Source of the DNA: Phaeobacter sp. G2
GTDB taxonomy: Bacteria > Pseudomonadota > Alphaproteobacteria > Rhodobacterales > Rhodobacteraceae
Assembly: GCA_025163595.1 (NCBI GenBank)
Contig: CP104100.1
Span: 1,736,001 to 1,800,000 of the forward strand
DNA: 64,000 nt
Reading direction: 5' to 3'
This document shows positions 50,846-59,341 of this stretch, piece by piece (position 1 is the first letter of the stretch; every line of letters begins with the position of its first letter). The notes below the pieces were generated by a model, which saw only the letters and a program-made list of their open reading frames with translations, made no database searches and was not told where the DNA came from. The translations under genes and the position numbers were made by a program.

Positions 50846-51700
50846 CTACTTGGCAAAGCTCATCGGCAGGTTGAAGGTGAACTGAGAGGCACCAATACCC
50901 TTGGGAGCTTTGGGAAATTTTCCGGCCCGGCTGACGGCCTTTAGCGCCGCCTGATCAAAGGCGGTAACGCCCGAGGATTTGGCGACCCGGTAGTTGACCA
51001 GCGTACCGTTGGCGGCCACCGTAATGCGCAAAACCACCCGGCCAGATCCGCGTGTCCCGGATGGGTAGCGTTTACGCCGTTCAATCCGGGAGCGGATCTT
51101 TGCCCCCCAGATCGACTGAAGCTTTGCCCTTTGCCCTGCGGAGCTGGTGGCCGTTGTGGCACCGCCCGCGGCGCCGGCCTGAGCCCCTCCACCAGATCCG
51201 GCAGCACGTTGTGCTGCGCGGCCAGCAGAGGTCTGATTGGAGGTCTGCGCTGTTGGCGGCGTCTCCACCGGTTTGGGCGCTGGCTTGGGGCGCGGTTTTG
51301 GTTCCGGCTTTGGTTCGGGTTTGGGCTCCGGTTCTGGCGGGGGCGGTGGAGGAGGCGTTGACTGATCAATCTCCACCACATCCGCCTCTTCTGGTTCCTC
51401 TAGGGCCACAAGCACAGCGGCACGCGGGGCATCGGCCAGTTCAAACTGGGGCATCTGCGGCGCATCTGTTGGTGTTCGCGGCTGTTCCAGGTCCGGTTTC
51501 ACCATCTGCGGACGCGGCGGCGGGCGCTCCCAGGCCTCAACCATTTCAGCAACCGTGGCGCTGGCGGCTTCGATCGAGACCATGGCCTCGCCCCCGGCGC
51601 CGCTGGACTGCACGCCTGATTTCGGGGCCGAGGCAAAAAGGCTGACATGGATAAGCGCGGCCAGGCCAGCAAACAGGGTTATTTCTGCGGTACGTTTCAT
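50846..51700 (-). CDS. tonB: TonB energy-transducing protein
   Basis: 284 residues. An N-terminal membrane anchor (ITLFAGLAALIHVSLFASA) precedes a long proline-rich spacer with PEPEPKPEPKPEPKPRPKP repeats. The C-terminal domain has the conserved RKRYPSGTRGSGRVVLRITVAANG and FDQAALKAVSRA. It links the ExbBD motor to outer-membrane receptors. It is last of nine genes; its ATG overlaps the exbD stop (ATGA). Confidence 0.95.
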   Translation of the reverse strand: MKRTAEITLFAGLAALIHVSLFASAPKSGVQSSGAGGEAMVSIEAASATVAEMVEAWERPPPRPQMVKPDLEQPRTPTDAPQMPQFELADAPRAAVLVALEEPEEADVVEIDQSTPPPPPPPEPEPKPEPKPEPKPRPKPAPKPVETPPTAQTSNQTSAGRAAQRAAGSGGGAQAGAAGGATTATSSAGQRAKLQSIWGAKIRSRIERRKRYPSGTRGSGRVVLRITVAANGTLVNYRVAKSSGVTAFDQAALKAVSRAGKFPKAPKGIGASQFTFNLPMSFAK

Positions 51701-52080
51701 TGTGGTGTCACCACCAATTCGGCACGGGCAAGCCCCGCTGCCGCCAGCTTTTTCAGAATACCCGCCAGAGTGGTGGCTTCCAGCTTGGCGTCAGCCCGCA
51801 GCAGCACCACCGAAGTGTCGGCACTCACGCGCGCCAGCATCTCTAGCGCGGCCTCACCTTCGGCCCCGTCAAAATGCATCCGCCCATCGGCATCTATGTA
51901 GAGCACAGACTTAGCTTCGGCTTCTGCCTCAAGATTGGCACCGGGCGGCGTGACCTCAAAGGGTTCGGGCTGCGCCAGATGTGAGGTCATCAGAAAGAAG
52001 ATCAGCAGCAGAAACACCACATTGATCATCGGCACAATGGATTCCGCGCGAGGGCGTTTCACAGCAGGGGACAGGTCCAT
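51697..52080 (-). CDS. exbD: ExbD-family protein with Asn in place of the membrane Asp
   Basis: 127 residues from the ATG at 52080; a GTG at 52092 overlapping the preceding stop is an alternative. The membrane helix is PMINVVFLLLIFFLMTS. In ExbD/TolR the residue after PMI or PFI is the essential proton-carrying aspartate; here it is N20 (codon AAT, read from 52021-52023). The periplasmic domain is normal (VLYIDADGRMHFDG, VVLLRADAKLEATTLAGILKKL). It lies next to a canonical ExbD (52089-52466), so the motor may contain both types. Confidence 0.88.
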   Translation of the reverse strand: MDLSPAVKRPRAESIVPMINVVFLLLIFFLMTSHLAQPEPFEVTPPGANLEAEAEAKSVLYIDADGRMHFDGAEGEAALEMLARVSADTSVVLLRADAKLEATTLAGILKKLAAAGLARAELVVTPQ

Positions 52081-52088
52081 TGCGCGTC

Positions 52089-52466
52089 TCACTCCACCAG
52101 CACGACGTTGACCAGCCCGGCGTCGCGCAGCAGGGTCGTCACGTCGATGATACGTTGCAGATCGGCCCCATCGCGGCCGCGCAGGATGAGAATATCCTCC
52201 GGCGAGGACATCAGCGGCGCCAGCGCCAGGGGCAGGTGGCTGGCGGCGATGGGAACGCCATTCAGATCCAGATTACCCGCCCCAATCCCCACCAGTCGCG
52301 GCGGCCCGGTGTATTCACCGCCGCGCCCGGCAAGGGGCAGCTGCAATACCGCGTCGCTGCCAAAGCGCGAGGCCAGCATAAAAAAGACCAGCAGCAAGAA
52401 GACCACGTCGATCATCGGGGTCAGGCTGGGTTTGCGCCTCGGGCGTCTGGCTTGGGTGAATTGCAT
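52089..52466 (-). CDS. exbD: ExbD-family biopolymer transport protein (canonical)
   Basis: 125 residues. The membrane segment LTPMIDVVFLLLVFFML keeps the essential aspartate at D20. The periplasmic part follows (LILRGRDGADLQRIIDVTTLLRDAG). Its start is 4 bp after the exbB stop. Together with ExbB it forms the proton-driven motor for TonB. Confidence 0.93.
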   Translation of the reverse strand: MQFTQARRPRRKPSLTPMIDVVFLLLVFFMLASRFGSDAVLQLPLAGRGGEYTGPPRLVGIGAGNLDLNGVPIAASHLPLALAPLMSSPEDILILRGRDGADLQRIIDVTTLLRDAGLVNVVLVE

Positions 52467-52470
52467 CGCC

Positions 52471-53562
52471 TTACTCGGCCGCCATGGGGAGGTCTTGGGG
52501 AACCTCGGCTACAAACAGCCGGGTGGCGCTGTCTTCTATATCCTGACGGATGCCGGTGATGACCGATTCAAACCAAGTAAGGGCCGCCGAAGCCGGGATG
52601 GCCACGGCCATGCCTGCAGCCGTGGTCAGCAGGGCTTCCCATATGCCCCCGGCCAGCAGCGCAGGGTCGGCCTTGGAGCCGGCCTGTTGCAGCGCCTGGA
52701 AGGCAGCGATCATGCCCAGAACCGTGCCCAGCAGACCCAGAAGCGGTGCAATTGTGGCGATCAGCTCCAGCGCGCCCAGCCCGGTGCCCGCCTTTGCGAG
52801 ATGTTTTTTTGCAATTCTGGCGGTTTCTTCGCGGGCGCGGTCTTCGGGCAGTTGACGCAGGGCGGTCAACCCGGCGCTGACCACCTTGGAACGAATGCCC
52901 ATTCGGCCCTCAACAATGGCCAGAGCCGCCGCTGGATTACCGGCCTCATAGGCCAAGACCGCCTTGCTGGCCTTGCCACGGGACCAGGCACCGATCAGCG
53001 CCAGGCGCCAGATCTTCCACAGGATCAGCGCCAGGGTGATCACCGAAAGCGCTGCAATGGCCCAGATCGAAGGTCCGCCGTCGCGCAGGAATTTCATCGC
53101 TTTGCCAGAGGTTTCCTCTGCCAGTTGCAACATTTCTTCCTGTCTGCTGAGCGGCTGCAGTGCGGGCAGTTCAACAGCTGCACCCTGCGCGGCACCATCG
53201 CCCAATTCGGCAGGCGCGGTGGCGGGGTCCGAGACCTCTTGCGAGACTGCAGAGGTGGAAGGTGGCGCAGCTGTGGTAGGGCTGTCGCTGGCTGTTGCCT
53301 CGAAAGCAGGTGTCGCAGGTGCTGCCATCGGCGCGGTGGCTTCCGCCGCTGTGCCCTCGACCGGGGGGGACAGGGCCGGACGCGCCGCATTCAAATCGGT
53401 TGGTGTCATAGGGGGCGTCACCAGGCCACTGCCCGTGCTGTCCACAGTGGGCGCGGCAAGGACGGGGGCCGCAGAGGCAGGGGCCTGGGCGGCTTCTTGC
53501 GCTGCGGCATAGGACGTCGCGGCCAACAACAGGACAGCTGAAAGAGAGATGTGCAGGGTCAT
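52471..53562 (-). CDS. exbB: ExbB/MotA-TolQ-ExbB family proton channel with long N-terminal extension
   Basis: 363 residues, longer than E. coli ExbB. A signal peptide (MTLHISLSAVLLLAATSYAAA|QE) leads into ~130 periplasmic Ala/Pro/Thr-rich residues. Three membrane helices follow: GPSIWAIAALSVITLALILWKIW, then LGALELIATIAPLLGLLGTVLGMIAAF and LTTAAGMAVAIPASAALTWF. Extended ExbB proteins are common in alphaproteobacteria. The ATG at 53562 overlaps the preceding stop (ATGA). Confidence 0.94.
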   Translation of the reverse strand: MTLHISLSAVLLLAATSYAAAQEAAQAPASAAPVLAAPTVDSTGSGLVTPPMTPTDLNAARPALSPPVEGTAAEATAPMAAPATPAFEATASDSPTTAAPPSTSAVSQEVSDPATAPAELGDGAAQGAAVELPALQPLSRQEEMLQLAEETSGKAMKFLRDGGPSIWAIAALSVITLALILWKIWRLALIGAWSRGKASKAVLAYEAGNPAAALAIVEGRMGIRSKVVSAGLTALRQLPEDRAREETARIAKKHLAKAGTGLGALELIATIAPLLGLLGTVLGMIAAFQALQQAGSKADPALLAGGIWEALLTTAAGMAVAIPASAALTWFESVITGIRQDIEDSATRLFVAEVPQDLPMAAE

Positions 53563-54611
53563 GGCTTGCTCCAATAGGCGGCGATGTAGCTGGTTCCGGG
53601 GGCTGGTTTGTCGGCCTTCAGGGCTTCGCGCACTGGCGTCACATCTGACTTTTCGCTCGCCAGCCACAAAAAGTGATCCGGGTGTTCTCGATGCGCCGCC
53701 AAAGCCTGGCGCGGCACATCCTGGGCCTCTTCGCGGGTGAGCCAGCTGAGCGTGACCCCTGCAGGCGCGGCGATGGGATAGCCGCAGTCGGCGCCCTGTG
53801 CGGCGATCAGGGTCACCTGGCCGGTGCTATTGGCGGGTAGGGCTTCGAGAATACGCGCGACCGCCGGGAAAGCAGTTTCATCGGCAAAGATGCAGATCTT
53901 GGAACTTTCTGGAATGCCGCCGCCGCCAGGCCCGGCGATGACCAACAGATCGCCAATGCTGGCGCCCCGCACCCAGTTGGTTACGCGCCCCCCGTCGTGC
54001 AGGAAAACGTCAAAATCCAGCAACCCTGCCTGCCGGTCGATCCAGCGGGTGGTATAGGCTGGGCGATGCAGCGCCTTTTCCCCTTTGGGCCAGACAGTGG
54101 CGCCATTTTCCGCAAGGCTGGGCCATTCCGGTTCGGTGCAATCCGGGGCGGGCAAGAGCAGGCGGAAGTGGATGGCGTCATCCTGGAAACTGCTTAGATC
54201 ATCGGCCTGGATGCGCACCCGAAGAAAGGAGGTTCCCACCGGCGTGACAGAGACAACCCGGGTGAAGTGCAGATTTGGCGGGCGGTTGGGCAGGGTTGCG
54301 CTATCCGACCAACGCAGGTCCTTTGCCGCCTCGGGCAGCAGCTGGGACAGGGTTTCGCTAAAACTGTCTTTGAGCATGAACAAGCGGTCCGGAAGCGCCG
54401 CTGAAATCCGAATGTGGATGCCACCTTCTGCGGGTTCAAAACGGTATTGCCCAAAGGAGGGCACCTCAATGCTGACAGCGCTTTCGCTGTCCTCCACGAC
54501 CCGCAGTTCGTGCTCCTGGGCCTGGTGCAGCATCACCTGCCGCATGGCGGCATGGGACAGGCCGGTCAGCAGGGCTGTGGCATCAATTGGGAAACTTGGG
54601 TTTATCGTCAT
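53559..54611 (-). CDS. DUF2218-siderophore-interacting protein fusion (ferric-siderophore reductase)
   Basis: 350 residues in two parts. Residues ~15-95 are a DUF2218 domain (MRQVMLHQAQEHELRVVEDSESAVSIEVPSFGQYRFEPAEGGIHIRI). Residues ~110-350 are a siderophore-interacting FAD/NAD(P)H reductase: FTRVVSVTPVGTSFLRVRI, the FAD-binding RPAYTTRWI, FDVFLHDGGRVTNWV, IAGPGGGG and the late YIAAYWSKP. ViuB/YqjH-type enzymes reduce and release iron from imported siderophores in the cytoplasm. The extra N-terminal domain makes it longer than usual. It sits between the ATPase and exbB in the operon. Confidence 0.92.
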   Translation of the reverse strand: MTINPSFPIDATALLTGLSHAAMRQVMLHQAQEHELRVVEDSESAVSIEVPSFGQYRFEPAEGGIHIRISAALPDRLFMLKDSFSETLSQLLPEAAKDLRWSDSATLPNRPPNLHFTRVVSVTPVGTSFLRVRIQADDLSSFQDDAIHFRLLLPAPDCTEPEWPSLAENGATVWPKGEKALHRPAYTTRWIDRQAGLLDFDVFLHDGGRVTNWVRGASIGDLLVIAGPGGGGIPESSKICIFADETAFPAVARILEALPANSTGQVTLIAAQGADCGYPIAAPAGVTLSWLTREEAQDVPRQALAAHREHPDHFLWLASEKSDVTPVREALKADKPAPGTSYIAAYWSKP

Positions 54612-54620
54612 GCTACAGTC

Positions 54621-55403
54621 CTATTCGGGGATGACATGTGGGGTGCCGTGCACCGGGTCGGAAATGATCTGACATTTCAGATCAAAGACCTGTTCCATAT
54701 TGTTTCGGGTGACGACCTCGGCGGGGCTACCCGTGGTGAAGATTGCGCCTGCGTGCAGGGCGATGATGTGATCGGCAAATCGGGCGGCCAGATTGATGTC
54801 ATGTAGAACCATGGCCACGGTTTGATTGCTCTGTTGGTTGAGCGACTGGATCAGGGACAGAAGCTCGATCTGATGTGGCAGGTCCAGGTAGGTCGTCGGC
54901 TCATCCAGCAGCAGGATCTCGGTGTCCTGTGCTAGGGCCATTGCGATCCAGGCCCGTTGTCGCTGACCGCCAGACAGGGCTTCGAGGGGGCGGTTGGCAT
55001 GGGGGGCCATGCCGGTCAGTTTCAGTGCGCGCCCAACGGCCTCTGCGTCCTGATGGGACCATTGCCGCAGCGCCGATTGATGTGGTGTGCGGCCACGCGT
55101 CACCAGATCCCGAACGGTCAGCCCTTCGGGGGCGCTGGGTGATTGCGGCAGGATGGCCAGACGTTGCGCAACCGAGCGGTTGGCCTGTTTATGGATGCTT
55201 TTGCCATCCAGAAAAATCTCACCGCTGCCGGGCTTTTGCAGCCGCGCCAGGGATCTGAGAAAGGTGGATTTGCCACAGGCATTGGGTCCGACGATGACGG
55301 TAATCTTGCCATCCGGAATATCGGCGCTCAGCGCCTTTAGGATGGGCGTATTGGCAAAGGCAACCGACAGGGCTTTGGCGTGCAGGCGGGCAGGGGCGGT
55401 CAT
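54621..55403 (-). CDS. Ferric-siderophore ABC transporter ATPase (FecE/FepC type)
   Basis: 260 residues. Walker A is GPNACGKST, the signature LSGGQRQRAWIAMA, Walker B ILLLDEPTTYLD and the switch VLHDINLAARFADH. The DEPTTYLD and GRTPHQS stretches are typical of FepC/FhuC ATPases. It starts immediately after the permease stop. Confidence 0.95.
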   Translation of the reverse strand: MTAPARLHAKALSVAFANTPILKALSADIPDGKITVIVGPNACGKSTFLRSLARLQKPGSGEIFLDGKSIHKQANRSVAQRLAILPQSPSAPEGLTVRDLVTRGRTPHQSALRQWSHQDAEAVGRALKLTGMAPHANRPLEALSGGQRQRAWIAMALAQDTEILLLDEPTTYLDLPHQIELLSLIQSLNQQSNQTVAMVLHDINLAARFADHIIALHAGAIFTTGSPAEVVTRNNMEQVFDLKCQIISDPVHGTPHVIPE

Positions 55404-56420
55404 TCAGAGCTTTCCTTTGCGAAATTGAACCATCAGCAGCCAGATCATTACCGGGCCACCGATCAGGGCGGTAAAGACGCCTGCGGGCAGTTGAATGCTG
55501 GGAACCAAGCGGGAGGCCGTATCTGCTGCCAGCACCAGCAGGGCGCCGATCACGGCCGCGCCCAGCAGGGCTGGCCTGCCATTGGGCACCAGGGCGCGCG
55601 CAATTGGTCCGGCGGCGAAGGCCACAAAGGGCAGGGGGCCGGCGGTGCAGACGGCAAGGGCCGCCAGCAGAATGCCCAGACCCGTGATCCCCAGGCGCAG
55701 CGGCGATAGCCGCAGGCCCAGGCTACTGGTCAGATCATCCGACAGGCCAAGCCGGGCCAAGGGGAAATGGACCCAGAAAACCGCCGGAGCCAAAAGCAGC
55801 AACCCGGACCAAACAAGCCAGACATCCTGCCAATCGCGCGCGTTCAGGGTGCCAATCAGCCATTCGGCCATATCGGCGGCGGTCCGGGCATCGGTCCGGC
55901 TCAGCAGTAAATCAGACAGGGCCGCCAGGGCAAAGCCAATGCCAAGCCCGATCAGCACCAGGCGCTGGGGATGCAAGCCGTCTTTCCAGGCGAGGCCTAC
56001 AACCAGAACTGCTGTGAACAGCGCGCCAACAAGTGCGCCCAGCAACACATTGCCGCCGGTCAAAATGATCGCCAGCAGGGCGCCGCAGCTGGCGCCTGCG
56101 TTGAAGCCAATGACATCCGGCGATGCCAGCGGATTGCGCATCATGGTTTGAAACATCGCCCCGGACAGGCCAAAGCAAGCACCAGCGCCCAGGGCTGTCA
56201 GGATCCGTGGCAGTCGGTGATCCATCAGGATCATTCTGTCAATGTCTGAGCCCGCGCCCAACAGCACGCTGAGCCAGCTGGTCTCGGAGAAGGCATAGCT
56301 GCCAAGACGCAGGGCCAGAACCGCGCCCAGGGTGAGCAGCAGCATGAGGACAGAGCCGACGGCAACGGCGCGCTGTGAGACGGAGAGGGACAGGAAGGGC
56401 AGGCGTAGGCTCCAGCTCAT
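55404..56420 (-). CDS. Ferric-siderophore ABC permease (FecD/FepG type)
   Basis: 338 residues with many helices. Family motifs: MDHRLPRILTALGAGACFGLSGAMFQTMMRNPLASPDVIGFNAGAS and TAGPLPFVAFAAGPIARAL, and VPSIQLPAGVFTALIGGPVMIWLL at the end. The ATG at 56420 overlaps the stop of the partner permease (ATGA); a longer upstream frame is antisense-like and rejected. Confidence 0.94.
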   Translation of the reverse strand: MSWSLRLPFLSLSVSQRAVAVGSVLMLLLTLGAVLALRLGSYAFSETSWLSVLLGAGSDIDRMILMDHRLPRILTALGAGACFGLSGAMFQTMMRNPLASPDVIGFNAGASCGALLAIILTGGNVLLGALVGALFTAVLVVGLAWKDGLHPQRLVLIGLGIGFALAALSDLLLSRTDARTAADMAEWLIGTLNARDWQDVWLVWSGLLLLAPAVFWVHFPLARLGLSDDLTSSLGLRLSPLRLGITGLGILLAALAVCTAGPLPFVAFAAGPIARALVPNGRPALLGAAVIGALLVLAADTASRLVPSIQLPAGVFTALIGGPVMIWLLMVQFRKGKL

Positions 56421-57448
56421 AGCGCCGCCCGCCCATTGCGGCGGATCAACCAGACCAGAGCTGGCCCGCCGAGGAGCGCTGCCATAACCCCGGCCTGCAT
56501 ATTGCCGCCAAAGACCGGCAAGCGCCCCATGAGATCGGCAAGGATCATCAGCCCGGCCCCCAAAAGTGCGGAAAACAACAGGCACCAGCGCATATCTGCG
56601 CCCGAAAAACGCCGCGCCATATGGGGCACGATCAGGCCAACAAAGGCGATGGGCCCGGCCATCGACACCGTGGCACCGCAGAGGCAGACAATGGCACAAA
56701 CGGCAAGCCCCCGCGCCAGTCCAACCCGCAGGCCCAGGCTGCGGGCGGTGTCCTCGCCCAGCATCATGGCGTTCAGGTTAAAGGAAGAAACCGCGGCAAG
56801 CGCCGCGCCCACGGCAAAGAAGGGCAGCAAAGCCGCAAGGGTTGCCATCTCAATCCCGTCCAGACCGCCCAGCACCCAAAAGCGATAAACATCCAGGCTG
56901 CGCTGGCTGATCAGCAACAGGCTTCGCCCGAGTGCCAGGAACAGCGCGCTGAGCGCCGCACCTGCCAGGATCAGCCGCAGCGGGGTGCCCTGACCTGCGC
57001 TGCCCAGGAAAAATACCAGAACCGTGCTGATCAACCCGCCGCCCATGGCAACCCAGACAAAGTAGGCCGGGTCGGAAATGCCCAGCAGAAAGATACAGAG
57101 GATCACCCCCAGCGACGCCCCGCCATTGATGCCCAGCAATCCGGGATCTGCCAGCGGGTTTCTTGTCAGGCTTTGGATCAAAGCCCCGGAACCGGCCAGG
57201 GCAGCTCCGGCCAGCCAGGCAGCCAGCAATCTGGGCAGCCGCATCCCCTGAAGGACCAGATGGTTGGCGTTTGTGGCATCATAGGCCACAAAGGAGTCCC
57301 AGATGCTGTGCCAGCTGATCGGGCGCAGGCCAAAACGCAGCGACAGGGCCGACAGCAATAGCAGGCTTAGGACGACCGTCAGCAGCCAGATCTGGCGGGC
57401 TGATGCACGGTGGTCAGAGCGGGGAGATGTAGCCTCGAGAATGGTCAT
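56417..57448 (-). CDS. Ferric-siderophore ABC permease (FecC/FepD type)
   Basis: 343 residues. Motifs: MRLPRLLAAWLAGAALAGSGALIQSLTRNPLADPGLLGINGGASLGV, MAGPIAFVGLIVPHMARRFSG and the final GGNMQAGVMAALLGGPALVWLIRR. The start at 57448 lies one base after the binding-protein stop. It forms the heterodimeric channel with the next permease. Confidence 0.94.
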   Translation of the reverse strand: MTILEATSPRSDHRASARQIWLLTVVLSLLLLSALSLRFGLRPISWHSIWDSFVAYDATNANHLVLQGMRLPRLLAAWLAGAALAGSGALIQSLTRNPLADPGLLGINGGASLGVILCIFLLGISDPAYFVWVAMGGGLISTVLVFFLGSAGQGTPLRLILAGAALSALFLALGRSLLLISQRSLDVYRFWVLGGLDGIEMATLAALLPFFAVGAALAAVSSFNLNAMMLGEDTARSLGLRVGLARGLAVCAIVCLCGATVSMAGPIAFVGLIVPHMARRFSGADMRWCLLFSALLGAGLMILADLMGRLPVFGGNMQAGVMAALLGGPALVWLIRRNGRAAL

Positions 57449-57449
57449 G

Positions 57450-58514
57450 TCAGAAGCCTTCCGGCAGCAGGCCAGCCTCGGCGGTGCTGGAAACAGTGGT
57501 GGCGGGGTCGCCATCTATTGCCGCCTCCAACAAGGGCACCAGGCGATCCAGCGCATAGTTCAGGCTAAGTGGACTGGAATGTGACAGGGCCGCCGAGAGG
57601 AGCAAATCAGCATAGATCTCGCGGCCTTCGGCATAAGCGCGCAGGGTTGGGCGCAGCGGCATCCGTTGCAGCCGACTGACTGAGCCACCCGCGTCCAGCC
57701 AAATGAGGGCATCAACATCGATGGGGGAGAGGTCTTCCGGGGGGATCAGCACGTAGTAATTGTTGAAGGACGCCCGGGTGTTGATGGCATCCGGCACCTC
57801 GAAACCTAGGGCTTGGATAAACTGGCCGCGGATGTCACGGGCGGAATAGGCGCCATTCTGACCTGCCCAGACCATGACGGAACTGGCCCCTAGCCACTCC
57901 GGGTGGGCCTGACGAATGTTGTGAAAACGCGCGTCAATTTCGGCGATGATCTCTTCAGCCTGATCCAGACGTCCCGTGGCGCGCCCTAGGGTTCGCAACA
58001 TTTCCTGCCAGGGAGTGCCATAGTCGCCATACTGTAATTGGGGCGGTACAGTTGGCGCAATTCGAGACAACAGCTGATATTCGCGCTTGGTCATTCCAGA
58101 CCATTGGCCAACAATCAGATCCGGCTGCATGGCCGCGATGGCCTCGATATCGATCTCGCCCTGCATGACGATGGGCGTGGCCTCTCCCAAAGCTTCCTGC
58201 GCCCAGGGCCAGATGCCATAAGGATGCGGGCCAAACCATTTGCGCAGCGCGTGCGGTGGTCTTCCCAGCGCTAACAAAAAGTCGTGGCCAATAAAGCTGA
58301 GAGAAACGATGCGGCTTGGTTCGCTTTGAACTGTGGTCTCGCCGTATTGATGCTGGATCAACACCGGAAAGCGATCGGCCTGTGCATCTTTTGGTGTGGT
58401 TGCCACAGCCAGAAATACGGCCAACAGGCCTGCGCAACAGCGCCGGTTTGGGAAACACCAACACGCCAAGGCGGAAAAGAGAGGTGTCATTGAGACGAAG
58501 CTTGTGCGCACCAT
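57450..58514 (-). CDS. Iron-siderophore ABC transporter binding protein (FecB/FepB type)
   Basis: 354 residues; first gene of the nine-gene operon. The export signal is unusually long and cysteine-rich (hydrophobic GLLAVFLAVATT, likely cleavage near AQA|DR). The class III fold is evident: SRIVSLSFIGHDFLLALGRPPHAL, IAAMQPDLIVGQWSGMTKREYQLLSRIAPTV and DVDALIWLDAGG. The ATG at 58514 has a TTGGAG site at good spacing; MTPLF at 58490 is the alternative. Confidence 0.9.
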   Translation of the reverse strand: MVRTSFVSMTPLFSALACWCFPNRRCCAGLLAVFLAVATTPKDAQADRFPVLIQHQYGETTVQSEPSRIVSLSFIGHDFLLALGRPPHALRKWFGPHPYGIWPWAQEALGEATPIVMQGEIDIEAIAAMQPDLIVGQWSGMTKREYQLLSRIAPTVPPQLQYGDYGTPWQEMLRTLGRATGRLDQAEEIIAEIDARFHNIRQAHPEWLGASSVMVWAGQNGAYSARDIRGQFIQALGFEVPDAINTRASFNNYYVLIPPEDLSPIDVDALIWLDAGGSVSRLQRMPLRPTLRAYAEGREIYADLLLSAALSHSSPLSLNYALDRLVPLLEAAIDGDPATTVSSTAEAGLLPEGF

Positions 58515-58908
58515 ACTGCTCCAACGCGCTGTGAAAAGGCGCGAACCTACACAGCTATTGAATGGTATGGCTGGGCGTTAAGGAGGAGGGACACTCCACA
58601 ACACCTTGCTTCGAGGAAAAGGTATAGGACGGACCCATATTTTTCCTTACGAGTTTTGTCAAGAATTGTGATGGACACAGAATCCAAAATTCATTGGGCT
58701 CAAAACTCCCTCAAACTGGGCTGCTCTGGAAAGCGACCTCTGCAACGCCCGGCAATCTCGCTATAAGCACGGCCTGAAACGCTACGCCGCTGCGTAAGGA
58801 CCGATCAGCGGTGAGGTTTACAGCAAGATTTCGGCGGGGAGGGCAGCTCTGCGGACCGAAGCGGATATTGTTCTTTCGTCCGTAGGTGTCCGCTCTCCCG
58901 CAGGCAGA
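58515..58908. other. Intergenic region upstream of the siderophore operon
   Basis: No gene is recognised in about 390 bp. The A/T-rich part (58620-58710) may hold the promoter of the nine-gene operon. I saw no convincing Fur, RirA or Irr box. The stretch also marks a change from the iron region to accessory genes. Confidence 0.5.
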
Positions 58909-59295
58909 CTAGAACATCCCATTGTCGTTTTTACTGTGGTCAGGCAATTCCTGTAACACATCCCAATGCTCAACGACCTTTCCGGCATCATCAAGCCGGA
59001 AGATGTCAATGCCCGCGTATTCAAGACCCTCGGGCCAGATCTGGTGGCAGTGAAGCACGACGTGGTTCCCTTCGGCGATGGCGCGTTTCACCTCGACGCG
59101 CTTGCCGGGGTACTCGGTAGCCATGCGTTCGAAATAGCTGATGAACCCATCTTTGCCGTCGCTGACATGGGGGTTGTGCTGGATGTAGTCGTCCCCGGCA
59201 TAGCGCGCGATGGCCTTCGCCGGGTCGCAGTCGTTGAACATCATCTCGTAGAATGCGATGACGTTTGCCTTGTCGGCCTCGGAACTGCGGGTCAT
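58909..59295 (-). CDS. NTF2-like/SnoaL-like protein
   Basis: 128 residues of the SnoaL-like polyketide-cyclase group: KANVIAFYEMMFNDCDPAKAIARYAGDDYIQHNPHVSDGKDGFISYFERM, VVLHCHQIWP and GIDIFRLDDAGKVVEHWDVLQELP. The reaction is unknown. It follows the alcohol dehydrogenase gene by 46 bp on the same strand and is probably controlled by the same TetR regulator. Confidence 0.85.
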   Translation of the reverse strand: MTRSSEADKANVIAFYEMMFNDCDPAKAIARYAGDDYIQHNPHVSDGKDGFISYFERMATEYPGKRVEVKRAIAEGNHVVLHCHQIWPEGLEYAGIDIFRLDDAGKVVEHWDVLQELPDHSKNDNGMF

Positions 59296-59341
59296 ATCTT
59301 ATCCTTCCTGTTAAAGCTTTCGCGATCCTGACGCTGGTGGA

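Noticed and set aside
56621..57361. 246-codon plus-strand frame inside the siderophore permease genes
   Set aside because: It is antisense to a FecCD-type permease with full-length family motifs; its Gln/Arg-rich composition is typical of a shadow frame.
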